Both the position numbers and the translations under genes were made by a program. From Leptolyngbyaceae cyanobacterium clean351 (GTDB taxonomy: Bacteria; Cyanobacteriota; Cyanobacteriia; DAIDHW01), in the NCBI GenBank assembly GCA_027451865.1, contig DAIDHW010000001.1, positions 744,353-808,352 of the forward strand: a stretch of 64,000 bases of DNA, in the 5' to 3' direction. Positions 56,477 to 64,000 of this stretch are shown piece after piece (position 1 is the first letter of the stretch; each line of letters starts with the position of its first letter). Under the pieces are notes generated by a model that was not told the origin of the DNA, did not search any database, and saw only the letters and a list, made by a program, of their open reading frames with translations.

Positions 56477-57640
56477 GTGCTCTAGGATAGTCGCGGTCAC
56501 CTGGGGGTAGGAACAGGAGCGGCGAATGTCCGCCGCCAGTTGTGCTGCTACCTCCTGCCGCTGCCGGGGGTGGGCTTGATAGTAAGCGATCTTACTGTTG
56601 AGCTCCTCAATGCTGCGGTAGGAAATTTCCTGGGCGACTGAGGTGAGTGAAGCTAGGTCCGGTTTCCAATCTGTCAGCACAAAGCCACCGCAGGCCCCAA
56701 TGTCAATCACCCGGTTGATCACCGCCGTATCAAACTGCAAGGAGGTGATGTTGAGATTAATACAGGAGTGGCGGTAGATGGCCTGGGCCTGCTGGTAGTC
56801 GGGGGTAGGTGGGTAGTAACGCACGTGGTCTGCCGTCAAAAAGTCCCAGTCTGGGTCCTCCGGGCCTGACGGGGGAGGGCCGCCGATGATAGCTACCTCT
56901 GTCCCCTCGATGCGCTTAATCACCTCCCCCCGTAGAAAAATTGAGTACAGGTGCAGCTGGGAAATGTAGGAGTGCTTGAGGCTGATCAACAGGGGGAGAT
57001 TATCTGAGTCGGGCAGATGGTGGCGGGCAAACCTGAGGGCTGAGGGTTCTAGGGAGTAGCCAAAATCGACCAGGCGATTCCAGCAGTCAGCCTTGAGCCA
57101 GTGGGAAAAGCGAAAGTAGTCGTAGTGATTACTAATACCCGCCATGACGTGGCCCACAAAAGAGCAGGGATAGGCGGGGCCTGTTTCAGGGAGGTCAGCA
57201 AAAAATTCCGAAGCATGGCGGACCGGGAAAGCAGGAATCCCCAGACTCTCCAAGTCGGCGATATTCCAGGACTCCAGGCAAAAGTGAGTACTCCAAGCGC
57301 GAGTTGCCATCAGGGCCGTCAGCTTGGCCCCAATGGCCTCCGGAGTGGGGACAGTGGCAAAGATGCTGTCGTGGTGGATAAAAACTAGAGGCATCTCCAA
57401 AAGCTCAAACAGGAAGTGGCCCAGTTCCGGGGAATATTGATTGAGGCGGGAAATGGGATTGGTAATTAGGCAGTAGTCGACGTTTTGTTGATGGATTTTG
57501 ATCAGGTAGTCTAGGGGGTCGCAGTTCTCAGGCCAACCAAGCACAACCCCATGACCAAGGCTAGAAAGGGCCTGGGTAAAGTTCTCGATAATTCGCTGGT
57601 AAATAGGCTGCCGCGAAATTTCCAAAAAAAATTTAGCCAT
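56462..57640 (-). CDS. CgeB-like glycosyltransferase
   Basis: This 392-residue protein resembles CgeB/YkvP-type glycosyltransferases: a divergent N-terminal Rossmann domain (KFFLEISRQPIYQRIIENFT), a PCSFVGHV motif mid-protein and the C-terminal donor site NLNITSLQFDTAVINRVIDI, then GACGGFVLTDW. The ATG at 57640 (MAKFFLEI) overlaps the end of the thymidylate synthase-like gene by eight bases; an upstream start at 57727 would be buried in that gene. It is the last gene of the apparent gas vesicle transcription unit. The acceptor is unknown. Confidence 0.75.
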   Translation of the reverse strand: MAKFFLEISRQPIYQRIIENFTQALSSLGHGVVLGWPENCDPLDYLIKIHQQNVDYCLITNPISRLNQYSPELGHFLFELLEMPLVFIHHDSIFATVPTPEAIGAKLTALMATRAWSTHFCLESWNIADLESLGIPAFPVRHASEFFADLPETGPAYPCSFVGHVMAGISNHYDYFRFSHWLKADCWNRLVDFGYSLEPSALRFARHHLPDSDNLPLLISLKHSYISQLHLYSIFLRGEVIKRIEGTEVAIIGGPPPSGPEDPDWDFLTADHVRYYPPTPDYQQAQAIYRHSCINLNITSLQFDTAVINRVIDIGACGGFVLTDWKPDLASLTSVAQEISYRSIEELNSKIAYYQAHPRQRQEVAAQLAADIRRSCSYPQVTATILEHLEAS

Positions 57641-59042
57641 GGCCAACCCGAGTACTCCCTCGCAATTTTTCCAGCTCCTTCCCCAGGTAGAAGGCGTGGT
57701 CTGGTTGGATGGCTGGGTTGGCGGCAATGATTTCTCTCCCTAGCCTAGTGGGGTCCTTGCCTCGGTAAACTCTCACCACGGCACCACCTCCTGGGGTTGT
57801 CTGTTCCACTACTAATTCCCCCTCCTCTCGGCTGATCACAAAATCCCCCACCGGGTCGGTGTATTCTGCCCGGGGAGGGTATTCCTGTTGGATTAAGATG
57901 TCTGCGTTGGCCCAAGCATCCTCATAGATGTGAGCGCTCTCGCTGAGGGTTGTCAGTGGACCTAGGTTTAGGTTCGGGTCCACTGCATCCCGGATGTGGG
58001 TCTGGAGTGCCCTTAAGGCGACCACGTTGGCGGGCCAAGCTGCCCACATGTCGTTACTGCGGAACACAGCGGTGAGGACCAACCGCTGGCTGCTGACACG
58101 ACACCAGATGTGGTTGAGGCAAGGAGGGCTAGGGGTATGGTAGTCTGCCACGTCCCAGAGGTTCATCACGCTACGGGTAGTGTAGGGGTCGGCTTTTAGC
58201 TTGTCTATCAACTGCTGCAGCTGGTCAACTCCAAACCAACTGCGTAGCCGCTGGCCGTAGGTGTACTTGACCCCGTCCCGTGGCATGGCGTCTTCTAGGA
58301 CTTGGTCTAGGTATTCCTGGCCGATTTGGGGAAAGAACTTTGGGTAAGGTGCCCCGTCCCCCTCCACCACCACCAGGAGGTTGAGCAGTTCCTGCCATTG
58401 GCTGTCGTAGGCGGTGGGGCAGATACGTCCGGTAGCGCGGATACGCTGCAGCACCTTTACCCAAGCTTCAGGGATGGTTCTGGCTTGGACCCGTTGGCCG
58501 ACCAGGGGACCAGGAAGAACCGGGGAAGAGGGGATGTCTGGGCAGGGGAAGGTTTGGGGCTCTCGATGGCTGGGGACGGGGGTCGGGAAAGCTTGGATTT
58601 GGATCACCAGCTCTGCCAGGCTTTTGGCTTCTTTCCAGGCCAGCTCTTGACGCAAGCTTTCCAATGCGTCTAGGGGGATTTCCCGGTCAATGTAGCCGGT
58701 GACCCCTGACCGTACCACCCAGCAGGTCCGTCCCGTGTCGCTGACCCCTTCCCGCACCCCGTGGAGAAGAAAATCCACCAAGCAGGTGCAAGCTCCCCCC
58801 ACCACATCTTGGGGAGTGGCGTTGAGGACTGCCAGTTGCCGATAGCTGGGGTTGGCCAACAGGTTACGAATCAGGTAACTGATGCCCCGGGTGGGACTGT
58901 AGAGCTGACCTAGGGCGGCGTACCGGGTGGGGTCTAACCGTTTGGCCACCAATTCTTTGACGGACCATCCGGTCACCACGACTACGGGGCCCTGGCCGAG
59001 GATAAGTTGTCCGGGTTTGTAGAGGGGGTGGTAGGCATTCAT
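57633..59042 (-). CDS. Thymidylate synthase-like protein with an extra N-terminal domain
   Basis: This 469-residue protein has a C-terminal region with the thymidylate synthase/dCMP hydroxymethylase pattern: YTYGQRLRSWFG, DPYTTRSVMNLWD, PPCLNHIWCRVSSQRLVL with the nucleophile cysteine, and FRSNDMWAAWPANVVALRAL. The first 150-190 residues form another domain, perhaps DUF4346, that I cannot assign with certainty. Classical ThyA proteins are 264-320 residues, so substrate and reaction are not certain. Its ATG overlaps the gvpG stop by four bases (ATGA), so it is read with the gas vesicle genes. Confidence 0.78.
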   Translation of the reverse strand: MNAYHPLYKPGQLILGQGPVVVVTGWSVKELVAKRLDPTRYAALGQLYSPTRGISYLIRNLLANPSYRQLAVLNATPQDVVGGACTCLVDFLLHGVREGVSDTGRTCWVVRSGVTGYIDREIPLDALESLRQELAWKEAKSLAELVIQIQAFPTPVPSHREPQTFPCPDIPSSPVLPGPLVGQRVQARTIPEAWVKVLQRIRATGRICPTAYDSQWQELLNLLVVVEGDGAPYPKFFPQIGQEYLDQVLEDAMPRDGVKYTYGQRLRSWFGVDQLQQLIDKLKADPYTTRSVMNLWDVADYHTPSPPCLNHIWCRVSSQRLVLTAVFRSNDMWAAWPANVVALRALQTHIRDAVDPNLNLGPLTTLSESAHIYEDAWANADILIQQEYPPRAEYTDPVGDFVISREEGELVVEQTTPGGGAVVRVYRGKDPTRLGREIIAANPAIQPDHAFYLGKELEKLRGSTRVGHG

Positions 59043-59290
59043 CCAGATTCCTCTTGGTCTCGGGCTAACTTCGCTTCCTCTGCTAGCTCCTGGAGCTGTC
59101 CTAGGAGCTCCTCCTCTTGGGCCATGAATTCTTCCTCCTCCACATCACCCATATCAAAGGCTAACTGCAACGCCAGTAGGCGTTTTTGGAGATTTTCTTG
59201 AGAGTCTAACTCTGTGTCTACGCGCTCCTTGATCTGTTCGGCAATCCAGGTGATGCCCAAAATCGGGGACAGTAGCAGTCGCAGCACCAT
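59039..59290 (-). CDS. gvpG: Gas vesicle protein GvpG
   Basis: This 83-residue GvpG has the conserved hydrophobic start LRLLLSPILGITWIAEQIKE and a helical acidic tail (DMGDVEEEEFMAQEEELLGQ). It is a minor assembly protein of gas vesicles. The ATG shares one base with the gvpF stop, and its stop overlaps the thymidylate synthase-like start, so three genes are coupled in a row. Confidence 0.93.
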   Translation of the reverse strand: MVLRLLLSPILGITWIAEQIKERVDTELDSQENLQKRLLALQLAFDMGDVEEEEFMAQEEELLGQLQELAEEAKLARDQEESG

Positions 59291-60039
59291 TAGTTAGTCT
59301 CCAGGAGTTCTAACCGGGCAAAGTTATAGGGGGCAGTGAAATTGTTGTAGCGGATGCGCAGCCGTTGGTCGAACTCCCGGTCTAGGGCCTCTACCCGGTC
59401 ACTAAACTCCGGTTCTGCTTCCCAAGGAATCAGGTAGGCCCCATTGTAGATCATGGCGTTGGTGAGCAATTCATTTTCAGCTGTGGCCACCGCCAGAGGT
59501 GCCAGGGCCGCCTCGAAGGCCGTGATAATTTTCTCCTGCCAATCTCCTAGAGCCTGCTCGATCGCCTGACCGATAATGATGACCTGGTCCATACTCAGGT
59601 TTTGGTTAGCTAGGGCATCCCGTTGCTCCCGCAGGGGCAGATTGTGCTCAAGGAGCAGTTTTAGTTCCGCTTCACTGTCCCAGAAGACCTTAACTCCCAC
59701 CTCCCGCCGGCCCGCCAGATAGGCAAACAATTGGTGTAATTGCTCCTGGTGGGGACCGATCAGTTGTTGCTGCACTAGCTGCCAATCGGAGATCACCAAG
59801 CCAAACTGCAGGGGTAGTAGAGTGCGATAGCCTGCCTCCATGGCCTGCTCGAGAACTTTTTCATGACCGAGGAGATTGCGGCGACTTGCCAGGTAGTTCT
59901 CCTGTTGGGCAAGGGAGTACAGAAACACGAACCCGTCTAGGGTGTAGGTTTTAACTGGCTGCTGGTCAAGACCCTGAACGGTAATCTGTCGGGGGCCGGG
60001 AGTGGGGAAGATTCCGTAGAGGTAGAAACCATAATCCAT
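59290..60039 (-). CDS. gvpF: Gas vesicle protein GvpF (GvpF/L family)
   Basis: This 249-residue protein starts MDYGFYLYGIFPTPGPRQIT and has LPLQFGLVISDW, GVKVFWDSEAELKLLL and the C-terminal YNNFTAPYNFARLEL, all features of GvpF/L. It is thought to start or cap vesicle growth and to bind GvpA. The ATG at 60039 with AGGTG five bases upstream is chosen; an upstream TTG would lengthen it by 31 non-conserved residues. Confidence 0.93.
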   Translation of the reverse strand: MDYGFYLYGIFPTPGPRQITVQGLDQQPVKTYTLDGFVFLYSLAQQENYLASRRNLLGHEKVLEQAMEAGYRTLLPLQFGLVISDWQLVQQQLIGPHQEQLHQLFAYLAGRREVGVKVFWDSEAELKLLLEHNLPLREQRDALANQNLSMDQVIIIGQAIEQALGDWQEKIITAFEAALAPLAVATAENELLTNAMIYNGAYLIPWEAEPEFSDRVEALDREFDQRLRIRYNNFTAPYNFARLELLETN

Positions 60040-60147
60040 ACAGACACCTAGAGGTGGTAACAAAGGCTCTGGGACCAGTTTTAAACCAGCGGTCAGGGCA
60101 CGGGACCAGACCGTCAAACCCCCCCGGCCCAACTTAGGATAGCAGCT

Positions 60148-60864
60148 CTACGTCCCCTTTTCCTGGCCAGGGGGGGGATTAGTGCAGGCAGCGAAGCGGT
60201 AAGGACGTTGGTAGGTCTGTTTTTCGGCCTCGGTCTTTTTGCGGACTATGATGCAGTTCGTGCCGAAACTAACCGATGACACCCAATCCCAGGTAGCTGG
60301 GGCGAGGGCTGAGTCAGCCTCAAGGTCAGCAAACTCCTGATTGACCAGACGATGTAAGGAGCGACTAAAGACGCCCACCAGGTTGAGGGGATGATCGACA
60401 CCACACCGGATCAGATTGCCATAGCAATAGCCTTCTTGCCAGTAGCTGGTTTCAATATCTTCCAGGATGTACCACCCCCCCGGGGCAAGAAAATCCGTAA
60501 ACCAGGTGTTAAAACCCAACAGCTGATGCTCCGGGACGTGGGAGCCGTCATCCACAATTACCTGGGGGGTCGGCACAGTACCGGCAAAGGCTCGCAGGAT
60601 ATTTGGGTCTCCCTGGTCTCCCTGGTAAACGCGAAAGCGGGGCCCAGTGGTGGCAACCTCAATATCCAGCACGTGGACGTGGACGAAGGGGAAGTAAGTT
60701 AACCAAGCCAACAGGGAGGAACCATCACCATAACCAACCTCCACCAGGGTAAAGGTCTGGTCTCGCAGGGGCCGCAGCAGATCTTCGTAGTAGCGGTGAT
60801 AGCCGTGGTGGAGACCCTTGTCACTTTGGCACCGATTGAAAATTGCTTCCAGGATAGTTTCCAC
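60148..60864 (-). CDS. SAM-dependent methyltransferase inside the gas vesicle operon
   Basis: This 238-residue class I methyltransferase has FTLVEVGYGDGSSLLAWLTY (SAM-binding loop), VHVLDIEV, VIVDDGSHVPEHQL and GGWYILEDIET, matching the sugar or small-molecule O-methyltransferases around CmcI and MycE-like enzymes. It lies between gvpK (64 bases upstream) and gvpF (108 bases downstream) in the same direction. This is not a position where the cyanobacterial gas vesicle clusters I know carry a gene. The target could be a glycan, since many glycosyltransferases are nearby, or a vesicle component; both are guesses. Confidence 0.82.
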   Translation of the reverse strand: METILEAIFNRCQSDKGLHHGYHRYYEDLLRPLRDQTFTLVEVGYGDGSSLLAWLTYFPFVHVHVLDIEVATTGPRFRVYQGDQGDPNILRAFAGTVPTPQVIVDDGSHVPEHQLLGFNTWFTDFLAPGGWYILEDIETSYWQEGYCYGNLIRCGVDHPLNLVGVFSRSLHRLVNQEFADLEADSALAPATWDWVSSVSFGTNCIIVRKKTEAEKQTYQRPYRFAACTNPPPGQEKGT

Positions 60865-60928
60865 AGGGCGGTCCCACTAAACGATTGTCCCCCGGCCGCT
60901 CCAGAGTTTACAGGAGGCCATGTACCTA

Positions 60929-61393
60929 CTATAGCGACACCGGCTGGGAGGTGAGTAACACCCGCAGACGAGCATGAATCAAGTTTAGGTCAGCTATTCC
61001 CAAGTCCACTGACCCCTCTAGGACTACTCCGGTGTGGAGCAGACGGTCTAGCAGTTCCAGAACGGAGGCTTGGGGGGAGGGTTGACCAGGGTAGTAGGTG
61101 CCCGGGGCCGGCAAAAGGGTCCCCATCTCCCCGAGATTGAGATTGAGGGATTGGGGGTCGATGGCAAAGATTTCGCACAGTTCCAAAACCTGGGCTTCGA
61201 GCTTTTGCAGACTTTCGGCCGCCCGGTCCAACTCCCGCTCGCTCAACTGCCCTGCCTCTAGCCGACGAATTACCTGGGCCTCCATCAACTGCCGCACCAG
61301 CTCCACCACTGTCAGCAGCAGGGGAGCCAAACCAGCCTCGGGATTGGGGCGGGGGGGAATTGGGGAGGGCTCAGGAAAATCAGCGGAGAGCAC
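60929..61393 (-). CDS. gvpK: Gas vesicle protein GvpK
   Basis: This 154-residue protein has the conserved GvpK core EAGLAPLLLTVVELVRQLME then AQVIRRLEAGQLSERELDRA, and a C-terminal GvpA-like region VLELLDRLLHTGVVLEGSVD. It is needed for vesicle formation in several organisms. It begins inside the end of the preceding small gene (14-base overlap). Confidence 0.95.
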   Translation of the reverse strand: MLSADFPEPSPIPPRPNPEAGLAPLLLTVVELVRQLMEAQVIRRLEAGQLSERELDRAAESLQKLEAQVLELCEIFAIDPQSLNLNLGEMGTLLPAPGTYYPGQPSPQASVLELLDRLLHTGVVLEGSVDLGIADLNLIHARLRVLLTSQPVSL

Positions 61394-61577
61394 GGTTATG
61401 GTACATAAGGTTGAGCCAGCGCCGGTGGGATTTGCGCGCTAGAAGCTGGGCTATGCCGGCCGCCATCCGGGCTTTGTCGTAGGCCTTTTGGGATAAGCCC
61501 CCCGGGGAATTGCCAGACCGAAAACTGGGAATAGTCCGACTGGTGGCGATGTGTTTCATGGTCTTCAGGGCAATCAT
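61380..61577 (-). CDS. Small basic protein in the gvpX position
   Basis: This 65-residue protein is basic and contains SQKAYDKARMAAGIAQLLAR, followed by KSHRRWLNLMYHNRA. Its ATG overlaps the gvpJ stop (ATGA) and its end overlaps gvpK by 14 bases. The place between gvpJ and gvpK is that of gvpX in Microcystis, so it may be the same gene; I cannot confirm similarity from memory of the sequence. Confidence 0.6.
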   Translation of the reverse strand: MIALKTMKHIATSRTIPSFRSGNSPGGLSQKAYDKARMAAGIAQLLARKSHRRWLNLMYHNRALR

Positions 61578-61927
61578 GGCGAGGACGGAGGGGGAGGTGT
61601 GTCAGCCTTCAGCCGCGCCAGTTCAGCTTCAAGGACCTGAATACGCTCTTGCTTTTCCAGGGCTGGCAAGTTTGGCCGAGTAGTCAGGTAGGGGTCTGTT
61701 TCCCACCAGTTAATCCCCATCTCTCGCGCCTTATCCACAGAGGCAATCAGCAGGCGGATCCGGATATTTAGTAATTCTGTGTTAGCAACTGAGATAGATA
61801 TATCGCCGGCAATGACGATCCCCTTATCCAGTACCCGCTCCAGAATATCAGCCAGGGTAGAACCTTGGGTGGCCGTTGGCATGACCCGGTTTGGTTCGAT
61901 TCCCCGTCGGGCGGGTAAAGAGTTCAT
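61574..61927 (-). CDS. gvpJ: Gas vesicle protein GvpJ
   Basis: This 117-residue protein has a GvpA-like core, TLADILERVLDKGIVIAGDI then TELLNIRIRLLIASVDKAR, followed by a longer tail than GvpA (residues 77-117). GvpJ is a minor shell protein that helps shape or seed the vesicle. The ATG at 61927 is used; a GTG two codons earlier directly follows the gvpN stop. Confidence 0.93.
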   Translation of the reverse strand: MNSLPARRGIEPNRVMPTATQGSTLADILERVLDKGIVIAGDISISVANTELLNIRIRLLIASVDKAREMGINWWETDPYLTTRPNLPALEKQERIQVLEAELARLKADTPPPPSSP

Positions 61928-61933
61928 AGACAC

Positions 61934-63004
61934 TTAGCGGGGCAGGACATGGATCCCCTCTCCCAGCCGGGTGAGCACCCCTTCTGCCACCAAGGACCGC
62001 AGGGCAGCTACGGTCTCCAAGCGGCTCACCCCCAAGCCCTGTTCAATATCCCCTAGGGTTGACCCCTGGTGCTCTAGGAGGTAGTTGTAGATCATTTCTA
62101 CCGCTGAGCCTTGGGAGTTTACCGGGGCAGCCGGGGTGAACAGCTCCTCTAGGAGGGCTTGGGCCTTAGTTGCTGGTAGTTTGGAGCGGGATACCAGCAC
62201 ATCGGTACACAAGTCTCGGAAGTCCTCATCCTGGGAAGTGATGGTAATCTCGTGGTTTTGACACACCTTAGCGATCATCAGACAGGAGCGCAGACCCGAG
62301 GAGACCTCACCGGTGGTTTTAAGTTGGAAATCTTCCACCAAATTGACGATTTGCTCAGCTCCTAACCGGTCAATTCCAGTTTTTTGTACCAGAATCTCCT
62401 GTTTAGTCAACCGGTCTGGTTCAGGGACATTGATGGTGATCAAACGGTCAAGTAGAGCATCCTGGGTGTCGTGGACACCACAGTACTCCTGGGGATTAGA
62501 GGTGAAAATTGCCCGAAACTTAGGGTTGACCCGAATGTATTCGGACCGGTTAGCCCCCGGAGGCAGGGCCAGAAGCTTTTCCTCGAGGGCAGAAAGGAGA
62601 ACATTATTAACCTCGGGCCGGGAGCGGTTGAACTCATCGTAAACTAGGGTAAATCCCTCTCGGCAGGCTAGGGTCAACCGAGAGTCAACCCAGGTCTGGT
62701 GTAGTTCGTCCTCAATCTTAACCACGCTGTGGATAAAATTATCGACAACCTTCTTCCGGGTATAACCTGACTGGTTGCCGATCAGGTCTGAGCTGCTCGA
62801 TTCGTCATCCCCGAAGATCAACATCACTGGCCGACCCAAGAGGTTTGCCAAGTGCATTGCCAGGGTAGTCTTACCCGTCCCGGCCGGGCCCCGCAGATGT
62901 ACGGAGAAACCCGACTGGAGGTAGCGCAGAGCCCGCCGGGCAACTCGCTCAACACCCGGGGTGCTGACAAATCCCCCCGGACGCATTTGAAGGACGGTGG
63001 TCAC
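61934..63004 (-). CDS. gvpN: Gas vesicle AAA+ ATPase GvpN
   Basis: This 356-residue MoxR-type AAA+ ATPase has Walker [18 protein letters not shown] near residue 40, [18 protein letters not shown] (Walker B) and [20 protein letters not shown] with sensor 1. It supports vesicle growth. The last 60 residues ([20 protein letters not shown] and following) look like a winged helix, a tail beyond the minimal domain. Confidence 0.95.
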   Translation of the reverse strand: MTTVLQMRPGGFVSTPGVERVARRALRYLQSGFSVHLRGPAGTGKTTLAMHLANLLGRPVMLIFGDDESSSSDLIGNQSGYTRKKVVDNFIHSVVKIEDELHQTWVDSRLTLACREGFTLVYDEFNRSRPEVNNVLLSALEEKLLALPPGANRSEYIRVNPKFRAIFTSNPQEYCGVHDTQDALLDRLITINVPEPDRLTKQEILVQKTGIDRLGAEQIVNLVEDFQLKTTGEVSSGLRSCLMIAKVCQNHEITITSQDEDFRDLCTDVLVSRSKLPATKAQALLEELFTPAAPVNSQGSAVEMIYNYLLEHQGSTLGDIEQGLGVSRLETVAALRSLVAEGVLTRLGEGIHVLPR

Positions 63005-63044
63005 GGGAAATCTTCTCCTCAGCCTTACCCATAGATTCTAGGGG

Positions 63045-63560
63045 TTATTTAGTAGACATGGCCAAATCGCGGACAAAACTTTCTACTAGGTCCTGCACCT
63101 GGTCGCGACTGAGACCGTAGGGCAGGGAAGTGGGCTGAGCCTTGGGGCCTGGGGTCCCCACAGGACGCACCACCTGGGCATCTCCCCACACCAGGTCCTG
63201 CAACTGGGAGTGATGGGTAGTAAGCTCAGCCCACAGGGCTTGGGCCTCAGTGCCACGGTCAGCGCTCAAGGCCTCGAGGACTGTCTGGACGTTGGCTTTT
63301 AGCTCCTGGGTGAAGGCTATGAGGCGTTCAGCTACTGCCTGGGCTCTTTCCTGGCGATGGTTAGCGGTGGTTTCAAGGAGCTGAGACACTTCAGCACTTA
63401 ACCGGGTCCGAAAGGCCTGGAGCCTTTCCTGGAGCTCCTTGGTGCTAGCTAGGCGTTGGGCCTGGTACTGCTGTAACTGCGCTCGTACTTGAGCTTGCCG
63501 ACGGGCTACTACTTCTTGGCGCTGTTGTTGGCGCTGTTGCCATTGGTCACGCAGGGCCAT
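63045..63560 (-). CDS. gvpC: Gas vesicle outer-surface protein GvpC
   Basis: This 171-residue protein is glutamine- and alanine-rich and helical with loose 33-residue repeats (for example AQLQQYQAQRLASTKELQER and ETTANHRQERAQAVAERLIA), as in GvpC, which binds the outside of the GvpA shell and strengthens it. It has fewer repeats than the long forms, which may mean wider or weaker vesicles. It ends YGLSRDQVQDLVESFVRDLA, a possible anchoring segment. Confidence 0.9.
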   Translation of the reverse strand: MALRDQWQQRQQQRQEVVARRQAQVRAQLQQYQAQRLASTKELQERLQAFRTRLSAEVSQLLETTANHRQERAQAVAERLIAFTQELKANVQTVLEALSADRGTEAQALWAELTTHHSQLQDLVWGDAQVVRPVGTPGPKAQPTSLPYGLSRDQVQDLVESFVRDLAMSTK

Positions 63561-63625
63561 AGGAATACCTCAAGGGATATGGGAATAATTAGGGGAGGGC
63601 AGTTACCCCCTCCCCAGGGTGAAGA

Positions 63626-63844
63626 CTAGGCCGCGGGGACGGCAGCCTGGGCGGTCAGGCCCACTGCCTCGGCATACTTGAGGTAGGTTTCTACGGAGGC
63701 GATGACGATCCGGGCTTCTACAGCCAACAGCTCGATACCTACGAGGGATACCCGCACCCAAGCATCAATCACGATCCCCTTGTCAAGAATCCGGTCAATT
63801 ACTTCAGCCAAGCTGGAGGAAGAGTTCACTTTTTCGACGGCCAT
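63626..63844 (-). CDS. gvpA: Major gas vesicle shell protein GvpA
   Basis: This 72-residue protein is the highly conserved shell subunit: [20 protein letters not shown], then [20 protein letters not shown] and [15 protein letters not shown]. Thousands of copies form the rib helix of the vesicle wall. AGAGG lies just upstream of the ATG at a good distance. It is the first gene of the operon; only one gvpA copy is in the window, though others may lie beyond 64 kb. Confidence 0.98.
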   Translation of the reverse strand: MAVEKVNSSSSLAEVIDRILDKGIVIDAWVRVSLVGIELLAVEARIVIASVETYLKYAEAVGLTAQAAVPAA

Positions 63845-64000
63845 GATATACCTCTAATGATTTGATAATCTCCACCTAGCTCTCAAACTAGGCCTTACTA
63901 GTACTTTAGCGGGGTGGAATATCCTAAGTGTACGCAAACTTCCGGAACTTAGAGGTCTAGGAGATCGGGAATCTACGTAGAATGCCGCTCACGCCCCAGC
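63845..64000 (-). promoter_or_regulatory. Upstream region of the gas vesicle operon (incomplete)
   Basis: The 156 bases before gvpA reach the end of the window without a gene. They hold CCTAG-N8-CTAGG (63875-63892), a five-base dyad, and TTCCGGAA further upstream. GTACGCAAACTTCC is AT/GC mixed without a clear sigma-70 pair. The operon promoter is probably here or just beyond the window edge. Confidence 0.35.

Noticed and set aside
57641-57727. N-terminal extension of the CgeB-like protein
   Set aside because: It would run inside the thymidylate synthase-like gene; MAKFFLEI is a natural start.
60040-60132. TTG-started extension of gvpF
   Set aside because: The added 31 residues do not look like GvpF, and the ATG at 60039 has a ribosome binding site and a conserved start.

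Overview
This window comes from a cyanobacterium. It carries the photosynthetic NDH-1 genes ndhC-ndhK-ndhJ, the small photosystem II gene psb30, the N-terminal half of a split DnaE with its half intein, a Ycf36/CGLD27-type protein, a pentapeptide repeat protein and a gas vesicle operon. The genus cannot be told from the sequence alone. Most of the DNA is GC-rich and unusually full of the tetranucleotide CTAG; the cas genes at about 26-37 kb are visibly more AT-rich.

Layout. 0-3.3 kb: purS, psb30, two half-size UPF0016 cation exporters, cobU, an unknown membrane-anchored protein and an NdhR/CcmR-type LysR regulator. 3.6-13 kb: a cell-surface glycan region with two tandem GtrII-like membrane proteins, a GT2-GT4 fusion, three GT2 enzymes and a phytol kinase-like protein. 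13.4-18.8 kb: adenosine deaminase-like protein, purA with a clear promoter, an esterase, tRNA-Phe(GAA), a WecG/TagA-type enzyme and a GT4 enzyme.

18.8-37.2 kb: a type I-D-like CRISPR-Cas locus. One cas operon (cas10d, csc2, csc1, cas3, cas6, cas4, cas1, cas2) reads leftward into a leader and a 98-repeat array, with a divergent WYL regulator at its head. It is not a standard I-D locus: Cas10d has no N-terminal HD domain, while Cas3 carries a complete HD domain and sits after csc1. A strong internal ribosome binding site near the 3' end of cas10d predicts a separately translated Cas11d. The array records stepwise repeat mutations: a T-to-C switch halfway along and a short-lived change of the last handle base. 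One spacer contains a complete intrinsic terminator pointing along the array's own transcription.

37.3-56.5 kb: ndhJ/K/C, dnaE-N, gcvH, ycf36, a geranylgeranyl reductase-like enzyme, an OYE-family reductase, a GT83-type enzyme, a DHH phosphoesterase with sixA and gspE, an ABC-2 type exporter pair, a DICT-domain protein, a pentapeptide protein, a GT2 enzyme and dcd. 56.5-63.8 kb: a leftward gas vesicle operon gvpA-C-N-J-(X)-K-[methyltransferase]-F-G, translationally coupled at its end to a thymidylate synthase-like gene and a CgeB-like glycosyltransferase.

Coordinates, motifs and overlaps are read directly from the sequence. Functions are by family recognition, without database searches.
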